In this document: piece after piece, positions 57,337 through 64,000 of the stretch
How the letters are laid out: each line of letters begins with the position of its first letter
Position numbering within the stretch: the stretch's first letter is position 1
NCBI GenBank assembly: GCA_902786565.1
Contig: CADACW010000007.1
Span: 1 to 64,000 of the forward strand
Length of the DNA: 64,000 nt
Direction: 5' to 3'
Origin: an uncultured Prevotellaceae bacterium
GTDB taxonomy: Bacteria; Bacteroidota; Bacteroidia; Bacteroidales; Bacteroidaceae
Position numbers and translations under genes: made by a program
The notes under the pieces: model-generated
Told to the model about the DNA's origin: nothing
The model's input: only the letters and a program-made list of their open reading frames with translations
Database searches by the model: none

Positions 57337-60036
57337 CTACGTAATGGCCGGTGTAGGGTTCACCCTTGCATTTCCGCCGCGTCGCTCCTGGTCATACAGG
57401 ATGGTGCCGCTCAACCGCTCAGTAGGAAGCATCTCAATATACAGCGCTATCCTGAAATACTTGGCGGCAGCGCCGAAACGGCTGTCCATGGCGTACCAGT
57501 CCACAAGGTTGTCGCTGGCGAACACACGCGTCTTGACCTTGCTGCCCGCCTGCTTGTCCCAATAGCCCACGTTCACAAGCTCCCTCAGTGACTTGACGCC
57601 CACCGGCCCTGAAGTCTTCATGGGCCGCGTAAGAAGGAAGGCCCTCTGTCTTTCCGAAAGCTCTGTCTCATCCTTCTTGCCGTACAGGCTCCACACCTTG
57701 CCGTCCGCGCTCTGCAGCAGATAGTCGGGGTAGCTCCGCACGGCTCTCACGACTCCGACGGAAAGGACATGCTTCGATATGCTGCCGTCCTTCATGCTGT
57801 AGAGGAAAACGTAGTCATGCGTGGGGTTGATGATGAGGATGCGCTTGTCTATGTAGTCGTAGGCAAGGAAACATCCGCCGTCACGGATAAACGGAAGGAA
57901 GCCCTCGTTGTCGGCGCACGACGTGATGAGGCCGCTCCATCTGTTGTTATCGCTGAGGGCGGGGATGTCGTTGGTGTTGAACGCCCTGCCGTTCATCTGC
58001 TCCGACACGCATCTCACCTGGTTGCCGGTGATCATCATGAGGCCTTTCTTCGAGGCGAAGAAAACGGCACCGTCGGTCTCCAGTACGGTGTTGGCGTTGA
58101 TGCACACCTCACGGCTCATGGGTTGGGCGGGTTTCAGGTAGCCTTCCTTTTCAACCTCCATGGCCCAGATGCCATCGGTGGAGAACACGATGACGGGGTG
58201 CTGGCCGAACTGCCCCTGCGACAAAGCCGTGGTAAGGGTGGCCAGAGCCACGACATCACCCGTGCCGACGGTCTTGTTGCCCCTGGGGGTGAACACAAAC
58301 GGGTTGTTCGCCTCCGATGTGAATATCTGATTGCCAAACGGCTCGGCTGCTGTGTTCACATCGGCTTCGCAATCCGGGCGATCCTTGTCACCAGAAGTGA
58401 TTGTAGGCTCCGCACTATCGGCACTGCCTGGCAGACGGCCGAAGTAGTAGGCTCCGTTGAGGCCCGGATGCTCCTTGAGCTTCAGCTGGCAGACCAGACC
58501 GCCACCGTTATGGAGGAAGAAGTAAGCCTCGAAAGCCCGAGGGTCTGGATAGAAGAAGTAGATGCCCACTTTCTCGTATGTCGCATAGGTATGCTTAACG
58601 ACACGGGTGCCTGATGGTGTACGGATGTACACATACACATCGTAGTTGTATTGGTTTTGGTTGTCGAAGGGAAGGAAGGACTCAAAGCCCTTAAAGAAGC
58701 CTCTTGAAACGCCTGAAAGGTGAAGGCGGTTGTTGTACGACATCATGAACTTAGGCAAAAGCGGACAATGGCTGTAGTAGTCGTCGGCGTCAAGCTGGTC
58801 CTGGGTCGTCAGGTTGTCGAGCACATGACTCCTGATGTATGAGCTTGAGTTTACCCACGAATTGGTGCCACGGGTGCCGGCCTCAAAAAGCTTGTAGAAC
58901 ACGGAAGAGGACTGCAGGTCATACAGTATATCATCACTGCTGCGGCTGCTGAGAGGAAGGAAATATATACCCTGCCTTGTGAAAATCCGCAACTCATGGT
59001 GACGGGAAGTGTGCTCAACAAATTCATTCCTCACAACCGATGAAGTGATGCCGTCAGAATACACTGCGCCTGTAGGCGTACCGCTGGCGTCGTATGGTTC
59101 GACGTAGCCGGCCCTCGGCTGCTGGTCTGTGCCAAGGTCGTACAGGTTGATGCCGTCGCTGGCAAACACCACCACGCCCTTCACCAAGTCCGACCACTCG
59201 GTATAGTCAAATGAACTCTTGAAGGCAAGCTGGCAACCCGTCACTTCAATTGTCAACTGGCCATCATGGGCATAAGCGCTACAGTTGCATGTGATGAATG
59301 GGAACATCATGACGGGGGCTGACAGGCAAGTGTAGCTGCCATCAGAGAGCTCAAGCGCATAGCGGATGACAAAAGGCTCCGCAAACCGCTTGTCCTCGGC
59401 AATTTTTTTCAGAACCTTCGAGTACAGGCCAATCACAAGGTCGTTGTACTGCTCCTGCTTCAGCACCACAGGAGACAGCCAGTCGTTTCTGCCTTGTGGA
59501 TTTGGCATTACATTAAACATCATACAGTCACCATATTCTCCAGTAGATTCCAAGATATATGCTGACTGGTTGGAAGACGGCCATCTCCCGCCCACCATGG
59601 CAAACTCCATTTTCGGTTCGGGAATCTTGTCGCCAAGGTAATAGTATATATTAAGGTCAGGCTTCCATAGGTAATATCTCATCTTTTCGCCATCATGCAC
59701 AATAAGGATGTTCCCTATGTGGCTTATCAGGGGAGCTTCGTTGCTGTTGTATCCCGCAAAGGCTGTTTCAAAGCCGTCGGCGTCGATGTAATTTAATTTC
59801 GTCTCTTGTTCATACCAGACAATATAGTGCTTGTAGCCGCTGCCCTCATGCACATAGATGATGGGGCCGTAGGCCGTACCCTCGAACATCGCCTCCGGCT
59901 GCTGGACCACCTTCAGCTCCTCATTGTCAGTAGTCAGGTTGATGCACTCAGCCAGCTCGCCGTCCTCACAGAGGAAGTCGCTCGGCGTCCTGGTTATCCC
60001 CGCCTTATAGGCTATCCTGTGTTCTGTCTTTCCCAT
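57337..60036 (-). CDS. Tail hub or stabilisation protein candidate, 899 residues
   Basis: The start at 60036 gives MGKTEHRIAYKAGITRTPSD, followed by LCEDGELAECINLTTDNEEL. Proteins that begin with this pattern (short start, Pro-Ser-Asp, then DGELAECxNL) close the portal channel in short-tailed phages. The rest is beta-rich with repeated W/Y-x-D/G turns as in beta-propellers (WSGLITSCADNEGFLPFIRD; CFLAYDYIDKRILIINPTHD). The upstream ATG further left in the leader would lie inside the promoter. A hairpin copy begins one base after its stop. Confidence 0.6.
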   Translation of the reverse strand: MGKTEHRIAYKAGITRTPSDFLCEDGELAECINLTTDNEELKVVQQPEAMFEGTAYGPIIYVHEGSGYKHYIVWYEQETKLNYIDADGFETAFAGYNSNEAPLISHIGNILIVHDGEKMRYYLWKPDLNIYYYLGDKIPEPKMEFAMVGGRWPSSNQSAYILESTGEYGDCMMFNVMPNPQGRNDWLSPVVLKQEQYNDLVIGLYSKVLKKIAEDKRFAEPFVIRYALELSDGSYTCLSAPVMMFPFITCNCSAYAHDGQLTIEVTGCQLAFKSSFDYTEWSDLVKGVVVFASDGINLYDLGTDQQPRAGYVEPYDASGTPTGAVYSDGITSSVVRNEFVEHTSRHHELRIFTRQGIYFLPLSSRSSDDILYDLQSSSVFYKLFEAGTRGTNSWVNSSSYIRSHVLDNLTTQDQLDADDYYSHCPLLPKFMMSYNNRLHLSGVSRGFFKGFESFLPFDNQNQYNYDVYVYIRTPSGTRVVKHTYATYEKVGIYFFYPDPRAFEAYFFLHNGGGLVCQLKLKEHPGLNGAYYFGRLPGSADSAEPTITSGDKDRPDCEADVNTAAEPFGNQIFTSEANNPFVFTPRGNKTVGTGDVVALATLTTALSQGQFGQHPVIVFSTDGIWAMEVEKEGYLKPAQPMSREVCINANTVLETDGAVFFASKKGLMMITGNQVRCVSEQMNGRAFNTNDIPALSDNNRWSGLITSCADNEGFLPFIRDGGCFLAYDYIDKRILIINPTHDYVFLYSMKDGSISKHVLSVGVVRAVRSYPDYLLQSADGKVWSLYGKKDETELSERQRAFLLTRPMKTSGPVGVKSLRELVNVGYWDKQAGSKVKTRVFASDNLVDWYAMDSRFGAAAKYFRIALYIEMLPTERLSGTILYDQERRGGNARVNPTPAIT

Positions 60037-60059
60037 TTCATTGCTGTTTGTCAATGTTG

Positions 60060-60125
60060 CAAAGATAACTGGCACACAACGCATAATTTTCACAAAAATA
60101 CCCAATTATAGTATTTTTGTGAAAA
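60060..60125 (-). promoter_or_regulatory. Late leftward promoter with a 15-bp palindrome
   Basis: TTTTCACAAAAATAC (60087-60101) and its complement (60111-60125) form a palindrome with a 9-base spacer. On the minus strand the GTGAAA end is exactly 20 bases from the -7 box TATCTTTG (60067-60060), as at 48.4 kb. No -7 box lies at that distance on the other side. Confidence 0.75.
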
Positions 60126-60190
60126 AAAACGAGAGTGAACGGCACAAAAAAAGCAGAGCCTTTGCCCTGCAACATTGTACAAATGGAAAA

Positions 60191-60466
60191 TTAAAGTCCA
60201 AATAGTTCATGGTGCGTACCAAGGCGCATCAGTTTGATGGTGTTCGTGGCCTCATCAACCCATATCAGCAGGAAGTCACCGCCTATATGACATTCAATAC
60301 AGCCTTCATAGATGCCATGCAATTTGTGGGGCTTCCTGTCAGCAGGAATGCGCTCGCCATTTTCCAGCATCCTCAAAATGTCATTGAGCGCATGCAGGAA
60401 CTTCGGTTTATTGACGTACTTGCGGTAGTCCTTCTTGAATTTCGAGGTAAACACCAATTCCTTCAT
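60191..60466 (-). CDS. YafQ/RelE-type toxin
   Basis: The 91-residue mRNA interferase has the RelE fold (FTSKFKKDYRKYVNKPKFLH), then LHGIYEGCIECHIGGDFLLI and a His-rich end (LMRLGTHHELFGL) with the catalytic His of the YafQ group. It would cleave ribosome-bound mRNA. The gene overlaps its antitoxin by 4 bases. Confidence 0.88.
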   Translation of the reverse strand: MKELVFTSKFKKDYRKYVNKPKFLHALNDILRMLENGERIPADRKPHKLHGIYEGCIECHIGGDFLLIWVDEATNTIKLMRLGTHHELFGL

Positions 60467-60705
60467 CCCAGTATGGATTTTGTCATTGCCTCTATGCTAC
60501 TGGTGTCAACCCTTGGCAACTCCACACCGCTCCTGCACTCCTCCAGAGCCTCCAACGTTTCCTTGTTGGGTTGGTACAGCGACTCCTCCAGCCTGTCCTC
60601 GATGAGACGGCTGACGGCGATGCCCTTCCGCCTTGCCTCTGCATTCAGGTCAGCAAGCATGTAATCCGGAAGGCTTACCGTTGTATTTGTCCTTGTTGCT
60701 TCCAT
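60463..60705 (-). CDS. Ribbon-helix-helix antitoxin
   Basis: 80 residues starting MEATRTNTTVSLPDYMLADL; the strand NTTVSLP and helices to RLIEDRLEESL form an RHH DNA-binding domain, and the acidic end would bind the toxin. It is upstream of the toxin, the usual order, and would repress the shared promoter at 60749-60756. Confidence 0.8.
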   Translation of the reverse strand: MEATRTNTTVSLPDYMLADLNAEARRKGIAVSRLIEDRLEESLYQPNKETLEALEECRSGVELPRVDTSSIEAMTKSILG

Positions 60706-60748
60706 ATCCTTAAAAGGCTAAAAAAATACTTTAAAACTGATTTACGCC

Positions 60749-60756
60749 GCAAAATT
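60749..60756 (-). promoter_or_regulatory. -7 box of the toxin-antitoxin operon
   Basis: Minus strand TAATTTTG, 43 bases before the antitoxin ATG. It faces the M48 gene promoter across about 50 bases. Confidence 0.5.
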
Positions 60757-60800
60757 ACAAATAATTCCCGAAATCGCAAGGATTTTAGCGACTTTTTTAC

Positions 60801-60808
60801 TAAATTTG
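60801..60808 (+). promoter_or_regulatory. -7 box of the M48 protease gene
   Basis: TAAATTTG matches TAnnTTTG and lies 22 bases before the ATG at 60831. Confidence 0.6.
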
Positions 60809-60830
60809 CACCCAAATAACTACCTGTTGT

Positions 60831-61808
60831 ATGAGAAGATTCATTTTATTAGTAATATTGGCAGTCCTGGTTATATCTGCCAGTGCTCAAAGTAGTAGCG
60901 CAAAGAAGTATATCAAAAAATATGATGTAATAAATATCCTCAAGGATTTACCGAAGGGCAATGCTGAAAAGTTCTGGGATACCTTACACGACCAAAACAA
61001 AAGAGTCCAAGAACTCGGAAACGCAATCGAGTTAGGGAACAAAACTGCTCTCCAGGCAGCAGACGACCTTATGAAAACCTGTACCGTGATGCAGTATTAC
61101 GATGTTGAGGCTGACGGCTACCAGGAACTGACAGACAGGCTGGTCAAAGAACTGGGCTTGGAAGATGAGAAAAAGCAGAACCACATCAAGGTAATCAACG
61201 ACGACAGCTTCAACGCCAGCATGGATCCGATGGGACAGATGCGCATAAATACAGGAGCCATCAGGGCGCTCAACTACGAGGAACTGAGGGCGGTATGCGC
61301 ACATGAGGTAGCACACCTCGCCTGTATGCATACTTTTGACAGGGCCTGGAAGAACGAGAAGAAGAAAAAGAGAAACCGCTTCTGGGCAGAACTTGGGACT
61401 GGTCTGCTCGTCGGGGCCGCTGCCGCATCAGCAGGATACGGCATTGCCAACGGAGTCGAGACAAGAAGCGCCAACAGCATACTGGCAAACACAGGGTATT
61501 TCCTTGAAGTAAGCCATGCAGATGAATCTACGCTCAGGTACAAATTCAGATATTCTCGCGACGAGGAGGTCGAAGCCGACATTATTGCATATCGCTTTGT
61601 AGAATATATGGGCTATGGTACTGAGCATCTGATTTCTGCCATGAAGAAGATGGAGCGAGCAAGTGAGCATACAGCCGCATCAAAATATGACAGTCACCCT
61701 CTCCCTGCTTTGAGGCTCGAAATCCTTCAAGCTTTGAAGAATGGCTTTGAAGGGAAAGGATCATCAAAGAAGAAGAAGCAATCACCATCGGACGATATGT
61801 ATAAATAA
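60831..61808 (+). CDS. Exported M48-like zinc metalloprotease
   Basis: The 325-residue protein has a signal peptide (MRRFILLVILAVLVISASA). The M48 catalytic site is HEVAHLACMH (HExxH near residue 158), and the third ligand is in EEVEADIIAYRF (about 247), followed by HPLPALRLE. A hydrophobic Gly/Ala hairpin (LGTGLLVGAAAASAGYGIAN) lies between them, as in BepA/LoiP-type periplasmic proteases. In a prophage it is probably a cargo gene acting on envelope proteins. It has its own promoter. Confidence 0.88.
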   Translation: MRRFILLVILAVLVISASAQSSSAKKYIKKYDVINILKDLPKGNAEKFWDTLHDQNKRVQELGNAIELGNKTALQAADDLMKTCTVMQYYDVEADGYQELTDRLVKELGLEDEKKQNHIKVINDDSFNASMDPMGQMRINTGAIRALNYEELRAVCAHEVAHLACMHTFDRAWKNEKKKKRNRFWAELGTGLLVGAAAASAGYGIANGVETRSANSILANTGYFLEVSHADESTLRYKFRYSRDEEVEADIIAYRFVEYMGYGTEHLISAMKKMERASEHTAASKYDSHPLPALRLEILQALKNGFEGKGSSKKKKQSPSDDMYK

Positions 61809-61962
61809 ATATTACTCCCTTTTCTCTTTTTCAAAAAATTCGACGTTGTGCTCTCTCTCCTTCTTATAAGGACGTAAGTACTTATAAGAATATATTCTTT
61901 TATACTTATATTCTTTTAAATAAACGCGCACGCATATAATAAGGTGGCCGTAAGACTCTTGC

Positions 61963-62014
61963 TGTACCTTTGATGTACCATCTAAAACGTTTTTGATGTA
62001 CATTTGTAGTACCA
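61963..62014. promoter_or_regulatory. Two GTAC-N7-GTAC sites with embedded -7 boxes
   Basis: TGTACCTTTGATGTACCA (61963-61980) and TGTACATTTGTAGTACCA (61997-62014) match at 14 of 18 positions and start 34 bases apart. Each holds a TAnnTTTG-like box (TACCTTTG and TACATTTG). A protein binding the repeated GTAC half-sites would block these promoters. The 150 bases before them are AT-rich with no gene. Confidence 0.5.
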
Positions 62015-62072
62015 ATTAAGAAAAAAATGAAAAATTTCTCCCTTTTTTCTTGCAAGTTTCAGAAATTCTTCG

Positions 62073-62080
62073 TATCTTTG
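62073..62080 (+). promoter_or_regulatory. -7 box of the structured-leader promoter
   Basis: TATCTTTG; transcription would begin near 62087 and give a leader of about 205 bases before the ATG at 62293. Confidence 0.6.
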
Positions 62081-62124
62081 CAGCGTCAAAAAATTATACT
62101 CGCACTGATGAAAGATTCGGAAGT

Positions 62125-62149
62125 GCTGCCTGTGACAGGTGGCTTTTTT
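62125..62149 (+). terminator. Early terminator or attenuator in the leader
   Basis: GCTGCCTG (62125-62132) pairs with CAGGTGGC (62136-62143), two G-U pairs included, around TGA. Six T residues follow. It would stop most transcripts after about 60 nt. Confidence 0.65.
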
Positions 62150-62203
62150 CGTTTAAGTCATTCATCCTCCTTTGAAAGAAAGTACATCTATTGTATAATC
62201 TTT

Positions 62204-62284
62204 CCGCGCAACGTGTCTGGTAGCGGGAACGCCCAGGGGATTCAGCGAGTATAATCCTGACAGCACGTAAAGCGCGGTTTTTTT
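62204..62284 (+). ncRNA. Three-way-junction leader RNA ending in a terminator
   Basis: P1: CCGCGC (62204-62209) with GCGCGG (62272-62277), extended by ACGTG with CACGT. P2: CTGG-TA-GCG-GGAA-CGC-CCAG (62217-62236). P3: GGATT (62238-62242) with AATCC (62253-62257). Seven T residues follow P1, so the whole fold is also a terminator. The P3 strand GCGAGTATAAT (62245-62255) is fully complementary to 62093-62103 near the transcript start, and nine of its bases to 62283-62291 just before the next ATG. It looks like a regulatory leader or small RNA; no known class was recognised. Confidence 0.6.
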
Positions 62285-62292
62285 ATACTCGT

Positions 62293-62574
62293 ATGGCAAA
62301 CGCAAAAGTCATGAGCAGCGTCCAGCTATCGCTCTTCCCCTGTCACGGAACCAGCGTAAATGACGCACACAACGGCAGCAACACCACTGCCCAGTCAATG
62401 AACCTCAGGGCATACGTCCACACAAAGGACTTCCTCTGGCGCCTCCTCGCCTGCTTCCCCGGCGACATGCCCCTTGTAGAAGCACTCAGACAGGCACCGC
62501 AGGTAATCTTCGCAAGCGCTCCAGCTTCGCTGGCTTGCCACCAAAGGGACGCAAGAAAGGAGGTGGCACTATGA
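62293..62574 (+). CDS. Protein downstream of the structured leader, 93 residues
   Basis: Starts MANAKVMSSVQLSLFPCHGT. One helical stretch (RAYVHTKDFLWRLLACFPGD) and a basic end. No family is recognised. Its ATG follows the leader segment that can pair with P3, so translation could be controlled by the RNA fold. Overlaps the next gene by 4 bases. Confidence 0.5.
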   Translation: MANAKVMSSVQLSLFPCHGTSVNDAHNGSNTTAQSMNLRAYVHTKDFLWRLLACFPGDMPLVEALRQAPQVIFASAPASLACHQRDARKEVAL

Positions 62575-62882
62575 ACATCACCGTCAAGCGCGAAACCTAC
62601 GAACGCTGCCAGACTCTCATGAGCCTCCTGGGCTATGACGAAATCACCTACGAAGAGGTCTTGGGCAGCAAGATCCTCACCACCCACTACCTTTTCGTCG
62701 GCATGATCGCAATGGCCCGGTTCCTCGACAAAAGCGAGGCAGAAAGCCTCGTACACGACTTCCTCCAGTCAGCCGACAAGGAAGCCATGTATTCCATACT
62801 GCCCCTTACCCATCTGCTGGGACACTTTTTCAACCTCAATACAAGCGACCTCTTCGCAAAGAAAGGAGGTAAGTCATGCTAG
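62571..62882 (+). CDS. Small helical phage protein, 103 residues
   Basis: Starts MNITVKRETYERCQTLMSLL after a perfect AGGAGG. Fully helical (YEEVLGSKILTTHYLFVGMI; KEAMYSILPLTHLLGHFFNL). Overlaps both neighbours. No family is recognised; small helical proteins before a Rha gene are usually regulators. Confidence 0.55.
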   Translation: MNITVKRETYERCQTLMSLLGYDEITYEEVLGSKILTTHYLFVGMIAMARFLDKSEAESLVHDFLQSADKEAMYSILPLTHLLGHFFNLNTSDLFAKKGGKSC

Positions 62883-63121
62883 CCAACATCACAACAGAAG
62901 ATGGACGCAGGATGGGAGCCATCATCGTCAACTACACATTCAACTGCGGCAATGACGCACAGTTCCGCCACGACCTCATCGACGCTGTGAAGAACCTCGC
63001 ACTCATAGATGGGTACAACGAGGTCCCGGGGCCCGCCATCTACACACTCATGCAAATCATCGAGGCCTTCGACGGCAAGCTCATCAACATAGGGGAAGGA
63101 GGCAGCGATGACAACCACTGA
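62876..63121 (+). CDS. Small phage protein, 81 residues
   Basis: Starts MLANITTEDGRRMGAIIVNY after AGGAGG. Alpha/beta with DLIDAVKNLALIDGYNEVPG and YTLMQIIEAFDGKLINIGEG. Overlaps the next gene by 14 bases. The function is unknown. Confidence 0.5.
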   Translation: MLANITTEDGRRMGAIIVNYTFNCGNDAQFRHDLIDAVKNLALIDGYNEVPGPAIYTLMQIIEAFDGKLINIGEGGSDDNH

Positions 63122-63230
63122 CACACCCCTCGCTCGCTACATGCGCTGCATAGCGCGCGCAAACCGTATTATATTAAAAGAAGTGTTACACAACATCCAA
63201 AACCACAACAACAATGAACAACCCAGATAA
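63108..63230 (+). CDS. 40-residue basic peptide
   Basis: MTTTDTPLARYMRCIARANR, then IILKEVLHNIQNHNNNEQPR. Starts after GGAAGGAGG and ends inside the first copy of the duplicated segment; the last residues NEQPR recur at the end of the next gene. Confidence 0.45.
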   Translation: MTTTDTPLARYMRCIARANRIILKEVLHNIQNHNNNEQPR

Positions 63231-63471
63231 CCCCCCACTCATCCAGTTCGTGGACATACCGCAGACCATTCCATTTTGTGTATGGGCAATTCTATTATTG
63301 CTTTTTGCTATTTTGGTGGTAGTCTGTTTAAAGGAAAATAAAGAAGCCAAGCTCTCAAGCAACAATTTAAAGATGAAAAATGGCAATAATACAATTAATA
63401 TAATAAGAGGTAATAATAATACAATAAATTTTATCACCAAAACCACAACAGCAAATGAACAACCCAGATAA
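63214..63471 (+). CDS. Chimeric peptide: Rha-like start plus membrane helix
   Basis: The first 18 residues (MNNPDNPPLIQFVDIPQT) nearly copy the start of the next gene (MNNPDNTPLIQFVDTPQT). Then comes a membrane helix (WAILLLLFAILVVVCLK) and an Asn-rich tail ending KTTTANEQPR. The DNA around both starts is repeated (about 63201-63262 and 63442-63504). The gene therefore seems to have formed when a short segment was inserted or duplicated at the start of the Rha gene. Confidence 0.5.
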   Translation: MNNPDNPPLIQFVDIPQTIPFCVWAILLLLFAILVVVCLKENKEAKLSSNNLKMKNGNNTINIIRGNNNTINFITKTTTANEQPR

Positions 63472-64000
63472 CACCCCACTCATCCAGTTCGTGGACACGC
63501 CCCAGACCATGACCTCACTCGAAATCGCAGAGGTCACGGGCAAACAGCATAAGGACGTGCTAAAGGCCATCCGAAACATGGAGCCGGCTTGGGAGAAAGT
63601 CACAGGGCGCAATTTTGCGCCCTGTATGAGAATCAGCGAGTTAGCCAACGGCGTGAAGAAGGAGAACCCCTACTACGTCCTCACCAAGACAGAGACGCTC
63701 TACATCGCCACCAAGTTCAACGACGAGGCACGAGCACGCCTCGTCATCCGATGGGAGCAGCTCGAGCGCGAAAGCCGCCAGCCCGAACCAGCCGCCGACC
63801 CGTCTGCTGCCGTACCACGGCAGCCACCCGCCACCGTCATCCACCAGCCCTCCCGCCGGCAGATCCTCCTCATGGCCCTACAGGCCGAGGAGGAGTGCCA
63901 GCGCCTCAGCGACCAGAACCAGCTGCTCCAGGCCAACATGCTCTACATGTCAGTCGAGCTCGGGCGCCGCTACCAGCTCATACAGCAGTATGCACCCGAG
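63455..64000 (+). CDS. Rha family phage regulatory protein (cut by window edge)
   Basis: The first 182 residues of a Rha-type regulator: TMTSLEIAEVTGKQHKDVLK, then IRNMEPAW, ISELANGVKKENPYYVLTKT and a KFNDEARARLVIRWEQLERE end of the domain. A hairpin-family copy is in frame (SAAVPRQPPA, residues 116-125) in the linker to a C-terminal helical part. Rha interferes with host or phage gene control in lysogens. The C-terminus lies outside the window. Confidence 0.85.
   Translation, partial: MNNPDNTPLIQFVDTPQTMTSLEIAEVTGKQHKDVLKAIRNMEPAWEKVTGRNFAPCMRISELANGVKKENPYYVLTKTETLYIATKFNDEARARLVIRWEQLERESRQPEPAADPSAAVPRQPPATVIHQPSRRQILLMALQAEEECQRLSDQNQLLQANMLYMSVELGRRYQLIQQYAPE
63806..63824 (+). repeat. 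Hairpin family copy 19
   Basis: Arm GCTGCCGT, loop ACC, arm ACGGCAGC, perfect. Preceded by CCGTCT; in frame inside the Rha gene. Confidence 0.8.

Noticed and set aside
48484-60036. Assignment of the phage to the crAss-like group
   Set aside because: Gene layout is partly similar (portal, ring-like genes, hub), but no giant RNA polymerase or other marker gene was seen; sequence comparison would be needed.
15400-64000. Diversity-generating retroelement or Mu-like transposition genes
   Set aside because: No reverse transcriptase, variable-repeat pair, MuA or MuB motif was found in any frame.

Overview
The left 14.5 kb is ordinary chromosome of a Bacteroidales bacterium, most likely Prevotellaceae. 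The evidence is the TAnnTTTG -7 promoter boxes (often with TTTG 19-20 bases upstream), few Shine-Dalgarno sequences, an S46 dipeptidyl-peptidase, a rubredoxin-first rubrerythrin and a DUF389 permease. In order: the end of a PIN-family gene, DUF389, ftsK, an operon of a 3'-5' exonuclease, an RlmI-like methyltransferase and tilS, then rubrerythrin, a secreted TIM-barrel/DUF3826 protein, a DPP7-like peptidase, an outer-membrane protein and the agmatine-to-putrescine pair aguB/aguA. About 1 kb follows without clear genes (14.5-15.5 kb) but with two leftward promoter-to-terminator units that look like small RNAs.

From about 15.4 kb to the right edge the window is one temperate phage or prophage; no integrase and no right end are visible. 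A leftward operon (18.7 to 15.8 kb) starts with a Cro/CI-type repressor and continues with small membrane proteins and a trypsin-like protease, a typical site for genes expressed in lysogeny. A rightward early operon (18.8-33.2 kb) carries small regulators, a tRNA-like element, a replication protein, a VRR-NUC nuclease, a protein with 46 YG/DG dipeptides, a ParB-like protein, a phage sliding clamp, a DUF4406 protein and a DEDD exonuclease. It ends at a bidirectional terminator at 33.2 kb.

The late region has three blocks. Leftward (48.3 to 33.3 kb): capsid, scaffold-like and adaptor genes, then tail appendages including an SGNH-hydrolase fibre, then holin, amidase and a spanin-like protein. 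Rightward (48.4-54.1 kb): portal, four related ring- or tail-like proteins and a small-terminase candidate. Leftward (60.0 to 54.1 kb): a large tail-hub or stabilisation candidate, a rhomboid protease and the large terminase. No tape-measure, sheath or tube gene was seen, which suggests a short-tailed virion. Two long palindromes (48.38 and 60.1 kb) place the same half-site exactly 20 bases upstream of three late -7 boxes, so the late blocks are probably controlled by one activator. Right of 60.1 kb lie a YafQ-like toxin-antitoxin pair, an M48 protease, a structured leader RNA and a Rha-type regulator gene cut by the window edge.

The most unusual feature is a family of 19 tiny hairpins spread through the phage. 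Each has 8-base arms around a three-base loop of form AYY, usually after a GTAT motif. The arms differ from copy to copy but stay complementary, and all 19 face the same way although the genes around them lie on both strands.
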